Positions 15,456 to 25,716 of a DNA stretch of 64,000 nucleotides are shown here, one piece after another. Made by a program: the position numbers and the translations under genes. The notes beneath the pieces were generated by a model, which worked only from the letters and a program-made list of their open reading frames with translations, was not told where the DNA came from and made no database searches. Each line of letters begins with the position of its first letter. Position 1 is the stretch's first letter. Origin of the DNA: Paenibacillus sp. USDA918EY. Lineage in GTDB: Bacteria; Bacillota; Bacilli; Paenibacillales; Paenibacillaceae. The stretch spans positions 62,001-126,000 of the forward strand of contig NZ_WTWY01000016.1 in the NCBI RefSeq assembly GCF_009870825.1, written 5' to 3'.

Positions 15456-18056
15456 CTAGTTCAGCTGAACTTCGACCGGATCGGAATTGATGCGGCTGCC
15501 GACCGCGCGGATCACGAACTGGTATTTTTCCGATGCTTTGATGGTTCCTGCCGTAAAGCTGTATTCGTTTTTGCCCGCTTCGGCTTTCACGTACGCATTC
15601 CAATACGGCTTGATTTTGCCGTTTTTCTCGTAAATGCGGAAGCCTCGCACGGGCTCGCCGCTTGAAGACGGCGCTTTCCACGAGATGACGGCTTTGCCGC
15701 CGCTATTTTGCACCGCCGCGTTTTCGACTTTAGCCGGCTTCGTATCCGTACGTTTGATGCCGTACTGATCGTACAGCTTAACGCCGTTGTCGCCCGATTT
15801 TTCGTCTTTTTTGGCAGCTGTGTAAGCTTTGATTTTCAAGACGTCGCCGGAAACCGAAACGTCGGTGAACATCTTCTTGTTCGGCTGGGCGTCGATCGCC
15901 GCAAAATAATCGTTATACCCCGGATATTTCGTATAGAACTTATCCCCCAGCGCATTGGACATCAGATACACCGTTCCTTTCGGGTTGACGGCATTGCCCT
16001 CCGCATCGTACGTTATTTGGCTGGTCGGGACCACCTTGTCATCGAGCATTTGGTACGATCTCATGTACATATGGTCATGCGCTTCAAACACCATGTCGAT
16101 GCCCATTTCGTCAAAGGCGGGCACAAGCACCTTTTTATAAAACTGGACCCGGTCGTCCTCCCACTCCCCGGCGTTGTCGCCCGCTGAGTAAGGACCTTTG
16201 TGGAAGGCGACGAACTTCCATTTGGCGTTGCTTTTCGCGACGATGTATTTCATCCATTCGACCTGGTCGGCAAACTGCGGGTCCTGCTGCTTTATGTCTT
16301 TGCCGCCCTTGGCAAGCTCCCCGGCATATTGCGAGTTGAAGACAAGGAACAGCGCATCGCCGTACTCAAAGGAGTACACCGAACCGTCATGCGTATTGGC
16401 GACGACCTGCTTCGGCAGGTTGAAATGATGGTAAAAGTTCGAGTTCGGCGTCGTCTCGTCGCCGTCATAATCCTGCACTTCATGGCCGCCAAGCACCGGG
16501 ACGATCGGCACATTCAGCAGCTGGTCCTGCGCAACCCCCAGCATCCACTGCCACTGCTCTTCGAGGTCGCCGTTATCGACCAGGTCCCCCGCATTGATGA
16601 GGAATTTAGGATCTCCGATCGTTTGAACGGCTTTTTTGAACGTATCCGCCCAAGGTTCAAAGTCCGTTTTGCTGGAAGCCTGCGAGTCGGAACCGGCGAT
16701 GAAATGGAACGGCTGAGCGCCCGCCGCGTCCGTCGTGAAGCCGCCCACCGCGCTCCAGCTGTCCGCGGCCCCGCTGCCGACGCGGTATTTGTACGCCGTC
16801 CCCGGCGATAATCCGCTCGCCGTTGCTTTATGGCTGTAAAATTTCTTTTTCTTGTTCGATGTACGGTCCGATTTGGTGACGTACGTTTGGATCTCCTCGG
16901 TTGTCCCTTGGAACGTCAAGGCTTCCTGCTCCGGAAAACCGCCTCCCGCGGCCTTCGAAGCTTCCACCACCTGAACGACGGAGGGGGAAGCCGCGTCGGT
17001 GTACCAAGCAAAGGACCGGGTTGTTTTCGTATCCCCGTTTAAGGTCATATTGATCAGCTTCGGCACGGAAGGCGTGCCTTGCGTACTTTGAACCGTAAAA
17101 CTCCAGGATGTATCCTGGGACAGCGGAATCTGGTCATCCCTGCCCTTGACCAATTCCTTCGGCACTTTGACCGTGTAGGTTTGCCCGTTGGCAAAGGCCG
17201 GATGTTTGATATTCAGCGTCCCGCCGTTTACGACTTCGACGGTTACGGACCCGAGCGGATGATTGTTTTTGTCCACGATGCTCGCACCGCTGCTTGCATT
17301 CAGCGAGATGGGTTTGTTAAACGTTACCGTGACCGGGGCCGAAGGAAGCACGCCGCTTTCGCCCGGTTTCGGCGATTGGGACAGAACCGTCGTCGGCGTC
17401 TCTCCCGGTTCGTTTCCGATCGGCTGACCCGTTACCCGAATGTCCTTGATCAGGCTGGAGCCCGTGCTGCCGATGCCCTGGCCGCCCTTTGTGTTCGTGT
17501 TCGAACTGACGATCCAGCGGATATACAGCGTATCCTGATTATCCGCGTTTGCCGGCAAGGCCGCTTCCGACAGCTTGCAGGCATCGTTCGGGCAGTTAAA
17601 GCTGGACAGCGACATCTTCAGCGAAACGCCCGGTACGTCCGTCCAGTTCTGGTTGTCGCTGCTGATCTGCACCTTAAAGTCGCGCGGTCCCGTACCCGTC
17701 GACGTTTGCTGCGAAGACAGCGCGATTTGTTCGTAGCCTTTGGTCGAGAGGCTGGCAAGCCAATATTTTTTTCCGCTGCCGTTATCCCATCCCTGATAGC
17801 TGATCGAATGCTGACCGCTGTCGTAATCCTCGAAATAACCGCCGACGTTGCGGAAGCTTGAAGACGACTGATTCACGCCGCCCGTTGCCGGAAACACGCC
17901 TCCGGTCCCGGAATTCGCAAATACCCACTCCGCCAGCGGAACCGTCCCCGCTTTGCTGTCGGCATGCGATGTTCCCTGAACGGGCAAAACCAGCAAAACC
18001 GCCGCAAGAAGCAGGCACCAAAACTTTTGATAACTTTTCCGAGATAACGTACCCAT
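15456..18056 (-). CDS. Secreted purple-acid-phosphatase-like metallophosphoesterase
   Basis: 866 aa from ATG at 18056 (GGGG six bases upstream), with a signal peptide ending near THA-DS. Order: an N-terminal beta-sandwich domain to about residue 230, an SbsA/Big-type Ig domain (SPKPGESGVLPSAPVTVTF), a purple-acid-phosphatase N domain, the calcineurin-like domain from about 460 to 730, and a C-terminal fibronectin III domain. Metal-site motifs: GSDSQ, NAGDLVDNG near 489, AFHKGPYS, and EAHDHMYMRS near 658. The usual GNHE reads GGHE near 521, replacing the conserved Asn. It probably cleaves extracellular phosphate esters; substrate unknown. It is divergent from the SLH protease. Confidence 0.88.
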   Translation of the reverse strand: MGTLSRKSYQKFWCLLLAAVLLVLPVQGTSHADSKAGTVPLAEWVFANSGTGGVFPATGGVNQSSSSFRNVGGYFEDYDSGQHSISYQGWDNGSGKKYWLASLSTKGYEQIALSSQQTSTGTGPRDFKVQISSDNQNWTDVPGVSLKMSLSSFNCPNDACKLSEAALPANADNQDTLYIRWIVSSNTNTKGGQGIGSTGSSLIKDIRVTGQPIGNEPGETPTTVLSQSPKPGESGVLPSAPVTVTFNKPISLNASSGASIVDKNNHPLGSVTVEVVNGGTLNIKHPAFANGQTYTVKVPKELVKGRDDQIPLSQDTSWSFTVQSTQGTPSVPKLINMTLNGDTKTTRSFAWYTDAASPSVVQVVEASKAAGGGFPEQEALTFQGTTEEIQTYVTKSDRTSNKKKKFYSHKATASGLSPGTAYKYRVGSGAADSWSAVGGFTTDAAGAQPFHFIAGSDSQASSKTDFEPWADTFKKAVQTIGDPKFLINAGDLVDNGDLEEQWQWMLGVAQDQLLNVPIVPVLGGHEVQDYDGDETTPNSNFYHHFNLPKQVVANTHDGSVYSFEYGDALFLVFNSQYAGELAKGGKDIKQQDPQFADQVEWMKYIVAKSNAKWKFVAFHKGPYSAGDNAGEWEDDRVQFYKKVLVPAFDEMGIDMVFEAHDHMYMRSYQMLDDKVVPTSQITYDAEGNAVNPKGTVYLMSNALGDKFYTKYPGYNDYFAAIDAQPNKKMFTDVSVSGDVLKIKAYTAAKKDEKSGDNGVKLYDQYGIKRTDTKPAKVENAAVQNSGGKAVISWKAPSSSGEPVRGFRIYEKNGKIKPYWNAYVKAEAGKNEYSFTAGTIKASEKYQFVIRAVGSRINSDPVEVQLN

Positions 18057-18087
18057 GCACATCCCCTTTCCATATCCACCACTAAAA

Positions 18088-18101
18088 TTAAAACGCTTTA
18101 A
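18088..18101. promoter_or_regulatory. LacI/CcpA-like palindrome
   Basis: TTAAAACGCTTTAA has the central AAnCGnTT pattern of LacI-family operators and resembles a cre site but lacks its outer G and C. It lies 32-45 bases before the phosphoesterase ATG. Confidence 0.3.
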
Positions 18102-18332
18102 CTTTTGTGCATCATCATGCGGAAGACAGCCGGCCGGCCATTCCCTGATAAATATACGGGCGGGAGAAGGCAAACAGAACTCCAAAAATGAAATGCTCCT
18201 GAAATGCGGGTTTCAGGGCGTCAAAAAACAAATTCCATAATGCCTTCGATTCCCCCGGCATCCCTTCGGCTAACGCCAGTATATGAATCTTTTGTCAACG
18301 CAGGATCATACCAATGTAAAATCATAGGAAAA

Positions 18333-18378
18333 AATATCTAAATTTTGTATAGATATTCTATTAAACCGGTGGTAGAAT
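18333..18378 (+). promoter_or_regulatory. Promoter of the SLH protease gene with overlapping inverted repeat
   Basis: TAGATA (18350-18355), 17 bases, TAGAAT (18373-18378) is a plausible sigma-A promoter. The perfect 8-base arms AATATCTA (18333-18340) and TAGATATT (18350-18357) overlap the -35, so a repressor or activator could act there. Confidence 0.4.
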
Positions 18379-18521
18379 CTTCTTAATATTTTTCCGACTA
18401 TTTTGGGGGGGTTATTTAAAAAACATGGAAAGGAGGATCATTTAAGAGATTTGGACAGCCATCCCCCTTAAATAGCGAGAGAATAGCATGCTTGATTTTA
18501 TCTATCCATGGAGGGATTTGT

Positions 18522-21500
18522 TTGAAGAAAGGCTTATTTTCCCGAAAGCTTCCCATCATCACCCTGGCTCTCGGAATGACCGTTGGCGCCGTTCCCGGAG
18601 TCTCTCTTGCCTCATCCTCTTCAAGCTTCAAGATTTCGAATCAAGACCTGCAATCCGTCCTTGAATCGTCGCAACCGGCCTACATATCGCCGCAAATCAA
18701 TACCCAGTCTTCCAAAAAAGTCCGGGTCATCGTGCAGCTTAGCGGACAACCGGCCGCCGTCGGCAAATACGCGACCAGACAAGGCATCAGTTCTCTCGCA
18801 AAATCGGCTTCGGAAGCGGCCGTTCAAAGCCAGCAGGACCAGTTCCTGGACGAGGTTTCCGATCAAGGGATCGACATGAAAATCAATTACCAATACGACA
18901 CGGTCCTGAACGGATTTGAAGTCAGCGTGCCGGCCAACGAAATTCCCGAACTGGCGAAAATCCCCGGCGTAAAATCCATCCAGGAAAACAGCATCTGGTA
19001 TCCGATTCCGATTGAAGAATCGTCGGCCAATAGCGACGTCCGCTACGACATCAACCCATTGAAACAAATCGGCGCCACGGAAGCGTGGGCGGAAGGTTAT
19101 ACCGGCAAAGGGCTGAAGATCGGCGTGATCGATACCGGCGTGGACTATACCCACCCCGATATCGCGCCGGTGTACAAAGGCGGCTACGACTCCTTCTATC
19201 AGGATGACGACCCTTACGAAGAGGTTCCGCTTACCGTCGACGAGGACGTTCAGTACCATACCGGTTATGCGGGAACCTATCACGGAACGCACGTGGCCGG
19301 AACCATTATCGGGCAATACGCGAACCAAACAAGCGACGTCGCCCAAAAAGGGGTCGCATACGGCGCCGAGCTGTACGCCTATAAGGTGCTCGGACGAAAC
19401 ATAGACGACCCAAGCAAATCTTCAGGCAGTTCGGCTCAGGTCATCGACGGCATTGAACGCGCCGTAAAAGACGGCATGGACGTCATCAACCTGTCGCTCG
19501 GCTCCGATTCCGAGAAAGACGTCAACTCGCCGGATGCCATCGCCATCAACAATGCCGTTCTGTCCGGCGTCGTTGCCGTCATCGCCAACGGCAACGCAGG
19601 CCCGGGCTACTTCACGATGGGCTCGCCCGCCACTTCGCAGCTTGGCATCGCCGTTGGCGCCGTCACGAGCGAAAGCAAGCATTACGAAGGAAAAGTGAAG
19701 CCAAGCCTTGCCGATTCCGTAACAAGCGTTACCAGCGTCACCTATTCAACCTACGGCGATCTTCAGATGATGGGCTGGGAAACCGCTCATGAAAACTTCG
19801 CCGATATTATTGGCCAAGGCGCCCAGGACGTCGTCTACGTTGGTCTCGGCGATGAAAACGATTATGTCGGACTCGATGTCACGAACAAAGTCGTCCTCGC
19901 TTCAAGAGGGAATCTCGCCTTCGTCGATAAAATCACGAACGCCAAAAAACACGGCGCAAAAGCCATCGTTATATTTAACGGCATTAACAAAGGAACTGCC
20001 GCCGACTTAAGTGAAAGCATACCGGGACGGAACGGCTTTGCCGACGTATCCGTCGGCGACAGCTTTGACTTTATCCCGGCGTTTGATATGAAAGGCTCCG
20101 AAGGCCGTGCCTTGGCGAGAGCTCTGCTGGAAAATCCGGGCTTCAAGCTTCAATTTGAATTCAATCCGGACTTTCCTGTCAAAGCCATTCCGGGCGACGA
20201 ATTAGCCGATTTCACCTCTTGGGGGCCGAACGCGGACAACAAGTTGAGCATCAAGCCGGATATTATGGCACCCGGAGTGAATATCCTGTCCACCTGGCCG
20301 GCTTACGGCAAAGGAAAACCGGATGTTTCCTACGACAAAGCCTATAACCGTATCAGCGGCACAAGCATGGCGACGCCGCATGTAGCAGGTTTGGCCCTGT
20401 TAATCAAGGAAGCACATCCATCCTGGAATCCGTTCGATATTCGCGCCGCATTGGCGAACACCGCCGATATCCTGCCTGATTATGACGTTTATCAGCAAGG
20501 CGCGGGACGGGTGAACGTCATCAACGCGATTCATACGAACGCCCTGCTTCAAGCGGTAGAGCCGATCACGATTCTCGACAAAAACTATAATCCGAAAAAC
20601 GTCATCAACTACAACTCTTCGGCAAGCTTTGGCGTCGTCGCTCCGGGTTCGCCGGATCAGGTAAAAAGCCTGCAGCTGAAAAACACGGGCGGTCAGGCAT
20701 TGACATTTACTGCTTCCGTTGAGTTGGATGATCCGAATGCCGGCATCACGGCTACCCTTGACCGCAACGAGGTAACTGCTGCCGCCAACAGCACCACACC
20801 GTTCCAGCTCACCTTGAACGTCGGTTCGTCTGCGGCACCAAACCATTCTTATGAAGGACGGATCGTACTTTCCAGTCCGGGGCAACCCGAGCTGCATTTG
20901 CCGTTTGTGGTTTATGTAGGCTCCGAGCAGCCGGCGAATACTTTCGGCGTTCAAGAGCTGAATGTGACGAACTCGATCATTTATCCGAACCGTCCGTCGC
21001 AAGCTTCAACGGATTTGTCTTTCCGTTTGACCGCTGCGGACACGAACTATTATGAAATCGACATCGTCAATCTGGATGACGAAACCATCGGGTTCCTGGA
21101 TATCCAATCCACCGATGACGCCAATGCGTATTTCAAACCGCAAACCTACGCATTGAAAAATATTACGAACGCCTACCATCCGTACGACGCTAACGGCGTT
21201 CCCGTGCTCGACAAAAACAATGAACCCGTCACGTCGTACCTGAAAGACGGAATCTATAAAATCAATGTCGTCGCAGCAAAATTGACGGCTACCGGCGAAG
21301 TCGCCAAAAGACCTAACGGTTCGAGCATCATTTATTCCGGCGTCACGTCTTTCCGCGTGGATAGCTCCGTTGAGAACAATAATGGCGGCGGATCCGGCGG
21401 CGGATCGTCAAGTTCGCCATCTGCACCTTCTTCACCTTCGACATCTCAGCCGACCGTCAGCGGTTCGGTGAATGCCGTCGTTGAACAAGGTCAAAAGCAA

Positions 21501-22658
21501 GTCAGCGTCACTCCTAAAACCAAATCGGAAAACGGCGTAACGACGGCCACGGTAACCGACAGCGATCTGAAATCGGCCATCGCTTCGGCGGCAAACGGCG
21601 CTTCCGCGATCATCATTAACGTATCCGGAACCAACGCCGCGACGATTACGTTGACTGCCGACCAAGTGAAGCAATTGGGCGCTCTTCCGTCCGGCAGCAC
21701 CGTTATCGTGAGCGCATCCGGATCAGCCGTTTCGATCCCTGTATCCGTATTGGGCAAAGCTCCTGCAGGGTCCGGTTTCGATCTCGCCATCAAGCCGGGG
21801 GATGATCAAAAATCCAAGTTTGAAGCCGTATTCCCGGGCGCCAAAGTTCTCGGCTCTCCTGTTTCATTCGAAGCTTTCTGGGTAGCAGGAACCGTTCGCG
21901 CAGCGGTTGAGGTATCCGATAAAACGTTTATCAAAAGATCGTTTACCGTTCCGGGCAATATCGAACCGAATACCGCCGGCGTATTGTTCGAAGAAGGCGG
22001 CAAGATTACGCCGGTGGCATCCGTATTCAAAGCCCAAAAAGACGGTTCAACGATCGTCACCGTCAGCCGTCCCGGCTTCTCGACCTACGCGGCGGTAAGC
22101 CGTACGGTGAAATTCAACGATATCGCCGCTTCGCCAGTGGCATCCGATATTACGGCACTCGCCAATAAGTGGATCATCGACGGAAAATCCGAGGGCGTTT
22201 TCGCTCCGAAGGGCAATCTGACCCGCGCCGAGTTTACGGCCCTGCTCGTACGTTCGCTCGGTCTTCGGTCCAATGCCGCCTCCGGCTTCTCGGACGTATT
22301 AACATCCGACTGGTATGCAAGCGATGTTGCTGCAGCTTATCAAGCAGGATTGATCCAAGGTATCGGCAATAACAAATTCGCTCCAGGCGCCAACGTTACC
22401 CGCCAAGAAATGGCCGTCATTTTGGACAGAGCCTTGAAGCTGACCGGCGTGGAAGCGAAAGCATCGAATCCATCCTTTAACGCGTACGGCGACGATGCAA
22501 AAGTTGCTCCTTACGCCAAGGATGCCGTGAAGTCGCTCACCGCGGCGGGAATCGTAAGCGGCGAAGCCGGCAACTTCAATCCGACGGCCGCCACGACGCG
22601 CGAAACCGTTGCCGCCGCACTGCATCAGCTGCTGATTAAGACCAATCTGATCGATTAA
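18522..22658 (+). CDS. SLH-anchored S8 subtilisin-like serine protease
   Basis: 1378 aa. Start is TTG at 18522, six bases after GGAGGG. Order: signal peptide (to about 31), an I9-type propeptide (VRVIVQLSGQ), and the subtilase domain with Asp204 in VIDTGVDYTHPD, His254 in HGTHVAGT and Ser615 in SGTSMATPHVAG. A protease-associated insert lies between His and Ser, as in Bacillus Vpr. Beta-sandwich domains and a Gly/Ser linker near 960-985 follow, and three SLH repeats (about 1196-1375) should bind pyruvylated secondary wall polymer. A surface-tethered protease, probably for nutrition or wall-protein processing. Confidence 0.95.
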   Translation: MKKGLFSRKLPIITLALGMTVGAVPGVSLASSSSSFKISNQDLQSVLESSQPAYISPQINTQSSKKVRVIVQLSGQPAAVGKYATRQGISSLAKSASEAAVQSQQDQFLDEVSDQGIDMKINYQYDTVLNGFEVSVPANEIPELAKIPGVKSIQENSIWYPIPIEESSANSDVRYDINPLKQIGATEAWAEGYTGKGLKIGVIDTGVDYTHPDIAPVYKGGYDSFYQDDDPYEEVPLTVDEDVQYHTGYAGTYHGTHVAGTIIGQYANQTSDVAQKGVAYGAELYAYKVLGRNIDDPSKSSGSSAQVIDGIERAVKDGMDVINLSLGSDSEKDVNSPDAIAINNAVLSGVVAVIANGNAGPGYFTMGSPATSQLGIAVGAVTSESKHYEGKVKPSLADSVTSVTSVTYSTYGDLQMMGWETAHENFADIIGQGAQDVVYVGLGDENDYVGLDVTNKVVLASRGNLAFVDKITNAKKHGAKAIVIFNGINKGTAADLSESIPGRNGFADVSVGDSFDFIPAFDMKGSEGRALARALLENPGFKLQFEFNPDFPVKAIPGDELADFTSWGPNADNKLSIKPDIMAPGVNILSTWPAYGKGKPDVSYDKAYNRISGTSMATPHVAGLALLIKEAHPSWNPFDIRAALANTADILPDYDVYQQGAGRVNVINAIHTNALLQAVEPITILDKNYNPKNVINYNSSASFGVVAPGSPDQVKSLQLKNTGGQALTFTASVELDDPNAGITATLDRNEVTAAANSTTPFQLTLNVGSSAAPNHSYEGRIVLSSPGQPELHLPFVVYVGSEQPANTFGVQELNVTNSIIYPNRPSQASTDLSFRLTAADTNYYEIDIVNLDDETIGFLDIQSTDDANAYFKPQTYALKNITNAYHPYDANGVPVLDKNNEPVTSYLKDGIYKINVVAAKLTATGEVAKRPNGSSIIYSGVTSFRVDSSVENNNGGGSGGGSSSSPSAPSSPSTSQPTVSGSVNAVVEQGQKQVSVTPKTKSENGVTTATVTDSDLKSAIASAANGASAIIINVSGTNAATITLTADQVKQLGALPSGSTVIVSASGSAVSIPVSVLGKAPAGSGFDLAIKPGDDQKSKFEAVFPGAKVLGSPVSFEAFWVAGTVRAAVEVSDKTFIKRSFTVPGNIEPNTAGVLFEEGGKITPVASVFKAQKDGSTIVTVSRPGFSTYAAVSRTVKFNDIAASPVASDITALANKWIIDGKSEGVFAPKGNLTRAEFTALLVRSLGLRSNAASGFSDVLTSDWYASDVAAAYQAGLIQGIGNNKFAPGANVTRQEMAVILDRALKLTGVEAKASNPSFNAYGDDAKVAPYAKDAVKSLTAAGIVSGEAGNFNPTAATTRETVAAALHQLLIKTNLID

Positions 22659-22678
22659 GAAATACGTCTCATCATAAC

Positions 22679-22746
22679 AACACCCCCACGTCGAAGGCCC
22701 GGGCAGTCGCAAAACTGCCTGGCCCTGACTATGGGGGTGTTTTTTT
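22679..22746 (+). terminator. Terminator of the SLH protease gene
   Basis: ACACCCCCA ... TGGGGGTGT encloses a second stem GGCCCGGGCAGT ... ACTGCCTGGCC, followed by TTTTTTT. The convergent ywqA gene ends 4 bases beyond. Confidence 0.9.
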
Positions 22747-22749
22747 CTG

Positions 22750-25716
22750 TCAATCGCCGCTCCAATCGCTGCGCAGCGTGAACAGCTCCTTGAGCGCTTC
22801 GGTCGACAGCTCGGTAATCCAGCCTTCCGTGCTGGAAATCACGTTGTCGCTAAGCTGCTGTTTGCTTTCAAGCATTTCATCGATACGTTCCTCGAGCGTG
22901 CCGATGGAGATAAACTTGTGCACCTGCACGTCTTTCGTTTGCCCCATCCGATAGGCGCGGTCCGTCGCCTGATTTTCCACGGCGGGATTCCACCAGCGGT
23001 CGAAGTGAAAAACGTGATTCGCCGCGGTCAGGTTCAGCCCGACGCCCCCTGCCTTGATGGACAACACGAACACATTCGGCTGCTCCTCGGGAGATAGCGT
23101 ACGGGATTGGAATTGCTCGATCATCCGGTCGCGGGCCGTCTTGGACGTGCCTCCGTGCAGGTAAAGCACCGGTTCCTGAAGCTCTTGGCCCAGAACGCGC
23201 TGCAGCATCTCGCCCATCCCGATATATTGGGTGAAAATCAGGCAGCGCTCCCCTTCTTCACGGAGCTCCTTCACCATTTCCAGCAGCCGTTCGAGTTTCG
23301 CCGAACGCTGAACCAGCATTTGCGTATCGATGGAGTCTCCGGTTCCTTCGGCCGGCTCCCAGGCTTCTCCCGTCAGCAGCAGCGGATGATCGCAAACCCG
23401 CTTCAGCTGGGTTAATGCGGAAAGAATCGCTCCTTTCCTTGCCATGCCCTCCAGCTTCTGCACCCGGTTCATCAGGTCGTTGACGGTTTGGTCGTACAGG
23501 GCCCCCTGCTCGCCGGTCAGGTGAATGTAAGTTTTCATCTCGTTTTTGTCCGGCAGCGCAAGCTGGATCGCCGGATCCTTCTTTTTGCGCCGCAGCATAA
23601 ACGGCTTGACCAGCTTCTGTAGTTGGCCGGTCCGCTGCTCGTCCCGTTCCTTTTCGATCGGCTGGATGAATCGCGTGTTAAAAGCCTTCAGGCTGCCCAA
23701 ATATCCCGGATTCATAAAATCGTACAGCGACCATAACTCGGACAGGCGATTTTCGATCGGCGTGCCCGTGAGCGCGATCCGATGCCGCGCGGGAAAGCTG
23801 CGAACGGCCGTGGACTGCTTGGTTTGCGCGTTTTTGATGTTTTGGGCCTCGTCGAGGCAGAGCGACTCCCACGTCATTCCCTGCAGCAGCTCCTGATCCA
23901 GCGTCGCCGTTGCGTAAGAGGTCAACACGACATCCGCCTGCCGTACAGCCTCCAAAAAGCCGCGCTCGTCCAAACGCCGGCTCCCGTAATGCAGCATGAC
24001 CCGCAAGGAAGGGGCGAACCGTCCGATTTCCTTTTGCCAATTGCCCAGAACCGACGTAGGGCAGATGAGCAGCGACGGCATTTTGTGCTGCGGATCCTCG
24101 GCGTTTTCCTGCAAATGCAGCAGATACGTAATAAACTGCACCGTTTTCCCGAGTCCCATATCGTCCGCAAGACAAGCGCCCAAACCGAACCTCCGCAAAA
24201 AGGCGAGCCACGAAAACCCTTCGAATTGATACGAACGCAGCTCGGCCTTCAGCCCTGCGGGAACCGGAAACTTCGGCCACCCGGACTGCTGCCCGAGCTG
24301 ACCGAACAGCTGAGCAAGATGGTCGTTCAGCTCGACTTCAAGCTCGACGCGGGACGAAACCTCCGTCTCCTCCGAATCCGGCGACTCCCCTTCCGGTCCG
24401 CCACGCTTTTCGTCCCGCTTCTGAAGATGCAGCTGAAGCACGTCCTGCAAAGACATGCCCTGCCTGCGGTCGATTCCCTGCATCATTTGGCCGATCTGAT
24501 TGACCAGGGCGGGGTCGAGCATGATCCATTCTCCCCTGAACCGGACGAGCCGTTCGTTGCGGGCGACCAGTTCCTGGAACTCGCCTTCGGTCAGCTGGGT
24601 TTCGCCGATCGCGACCCGCCAGTCGAATTGAATGATCGAACCCAGGCCAAACATGGAGCTGCCGCCTTGAGCTGCCTCTTCCCCTTCGCCGGAACGGACT
24701 TTGGCGCGCAGCTTCGGTTTCTTGCGTCGGGCGGCTTCCCACCAGGCAGGCAGCAGCACCTGCCAGCCTGTTTCCAGCAGGCGGCGGCTGTCGACGGTCA
24801 AAAACCGCCACGCCGCCGCATCGGATAACGGTCCCGCAAACAAATCGTCCTGCCCGCCATGCGCCATGCCGGGGAGGCTGGCGCGCAAATGCTGCGCCCA
24901 GCCTGCGGCGCGCTCCCGAACATGCCCCGACCAAGCTTGCGGCCATTCGCCGGCTATATCGCCATCCACGCCCAAGCGGACCGGAACAAGCACGGACGGA
25001 TCCCGCTTATCCTGCAGCACGAGCCGAAGCCGCCACACCGGATGGTCCTCATCCGGCTCCAGCAGCTGGAGCAGCGGACGGAACGGGGCCGTGTCCGCCT
25101 TCCAGCCGATCGAAACAAGCCATGTTTCCTCGTCAAGCCCGGCCATCGCGCCGTTTTTCGCGAACAGCATCGGATATTCCCGCCGTAAATCGGCAGCAGC
25201 TTCTTCCGTCCCAAAGTGATGCTGGAACACGGCGGATGAAAATGCGGCCCTCAGTCCCTCGGCAAACTCCGCGTCGGCATGGGCAAGTTCTTGGCGGGTT
25301 TGCATTCCCAAATAGGCGTCATCCCAGGTCCACTGCAGCCTTCCTGCCTGAACTGCGGCAAGGCTCGGATTAAAACGCCGTTCCCGCACGCTTTTGTAAA
25401 GCGGCGAAGCGAGCCGGATGAGCGCCTCCGCTTGCTCGTCCCATTCCCAGGCGACATGCTTCAGCAGCTTTAGATCCCCGAAAAAAGGGAGGACCTCCTC
25501 GGCAGGCAAAACGACAAGCTCCGCCTCCTGCACCTTCCGGATTTCCAGCTCCGTGCCGTAAAAAGAGGGTTCGTGCCATGCAAACAATCGCTGCTTCAAT
25601 TGAAGCCCGGGCACGTACCGGTGCGTTTGATTCGTTCCAAAGACCAGCGCATCCCCGTGAGCGGTCAACCGCAGATGGACGGTGATGGTTTCCGTATACG
25701 TCGTATAAGAGCTCAT
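22750..25716 (-). CDS. ywqA: SNF2-family DEAD/DEAH-type ATPase (YwqA-like)
   Basis: 988 aa from ATG at 25716, which overlaps the stop of the SWIM gene (ATGA). The N-terminal 460 residues are the SNF2-associated region of bacterial Swi2/Snf2 proteins. The helicase core has CLADDMGLGKTVQ (Walker A, near 515), LLICPTSVLGNW, CLDEAQNIKN (DEAQ box, near 622), LTGTPIENR and, in the second lobe, KAGGVGLNLTAA and DRAYRMGQTKDVQVH. It is an ATP-driven DNA translocase expected to remodel protein-DNA complexes; no nuclease domain is fused. The pairing with a SWIM protein mirrors B. subtilis ywqA-ywqB. The physiological role is not established. Confidence 0.93.
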   Translation of the reverse strand: MSSYTTYTETITVHLRLTAHGDALVFGTNQTHRYVPGLQLKQRLFAWHEPSFYGTELEIRKVQEAELVVLPAEEVLPFFGDLKLLKHVAWEWDEQAEALIRLASPLYKSVRERRFNPSLAAVQAGRLQWTWDDAYLGMQTRQELAHADAEFAEGLRAAFSSAVFQHHFGTEEAAADLRREYPMLFAKNGAMAGLDEETWLVSIGWKADTAPFRPLLQLLEPDEDHPVWRLRLVLQDKRDPSVLVPVRLGVDGDIAGEWPQAWSGHVRERAAGWAQHLRASLPGMAHGGQDDLFAGPLSDAAAWRFLTVDSRRLLETGWQVLLPAWWEAARRKKPKLRAKVRSGEGEEAAQGGSSMFGLGSIIQFDWRVAIGETQLTEGEFQELVARNERLVRFRGEWIMLDPALVNQIGQMMQGIDRRQGMSLQDVLQLHLQKRDEKRGGPEGESPDSEETEVSSRVELEVELNDHLAQLFGQLGQQSGWPKFPVPAGLKAELRSYQFEGFSWLAFLRRFGLGACLADDMGLGKTVQFITYLLHLQENAEDPQHKMPSLLICPTSVLGNWQKEIGRFAPSLRVMLHYGSRRLDERGFLEAVRQADVVLTSYATATLDQELLQGMTWESLCLDEAQNIKNAQTKQSTAVRSFPARHRIALTGTPIENRLSELWSLYDFMNPGYLGSLKAFNTRFIQPIEKERDEQRTGQLQKLVKPFMLRRKKKDPAIQLALPDKNEMKTYIHLTGEQGALYDQTVNDLMNRVQKLEGMARKGAILSALTQLKRVCDHPLLLTGEAWEPAEGTGDSIDTQMLVQRSAKLERLLEMVKELREEGERCLIFTQYIGMGEMLQRVLGQELQEPVLYLHGGTSKTARDRMIEQFQSRTLSPEEQPNVFVLSIKAGGVGLNLTAANHVFHFDRWWNPAVENQATDRAYRMGQTKDVQVHKFISIGTLEERIDEMLESKQQLSDNVISSTEGWITELSTEALKELFTLRSDWSGD

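Larger units (their letters stand above)
18057..18521. other. 465-base divergent promoter region
   Basis: Separates the secreted phosphoesterase (minus) from the SLH protease (plus). It holds a LacI/CcpA-like palindrome, a promoter with an overlapping inverted repeat, and an AAAGGAGG sequence at 18429-18436 that has no suitable start codon after it. No gene is seen in it. Long leaders are common before Paenibacillus cell-wall protein genes. Confidence 0.6.

Noticed and set aside
18424..18445. Second gene start at AAAGGAGG (18429) in the leader of the SLH protease gene
   Set aside because: No ATG, GTG or TTG at useful spacing opens a frame longer than a few codons.
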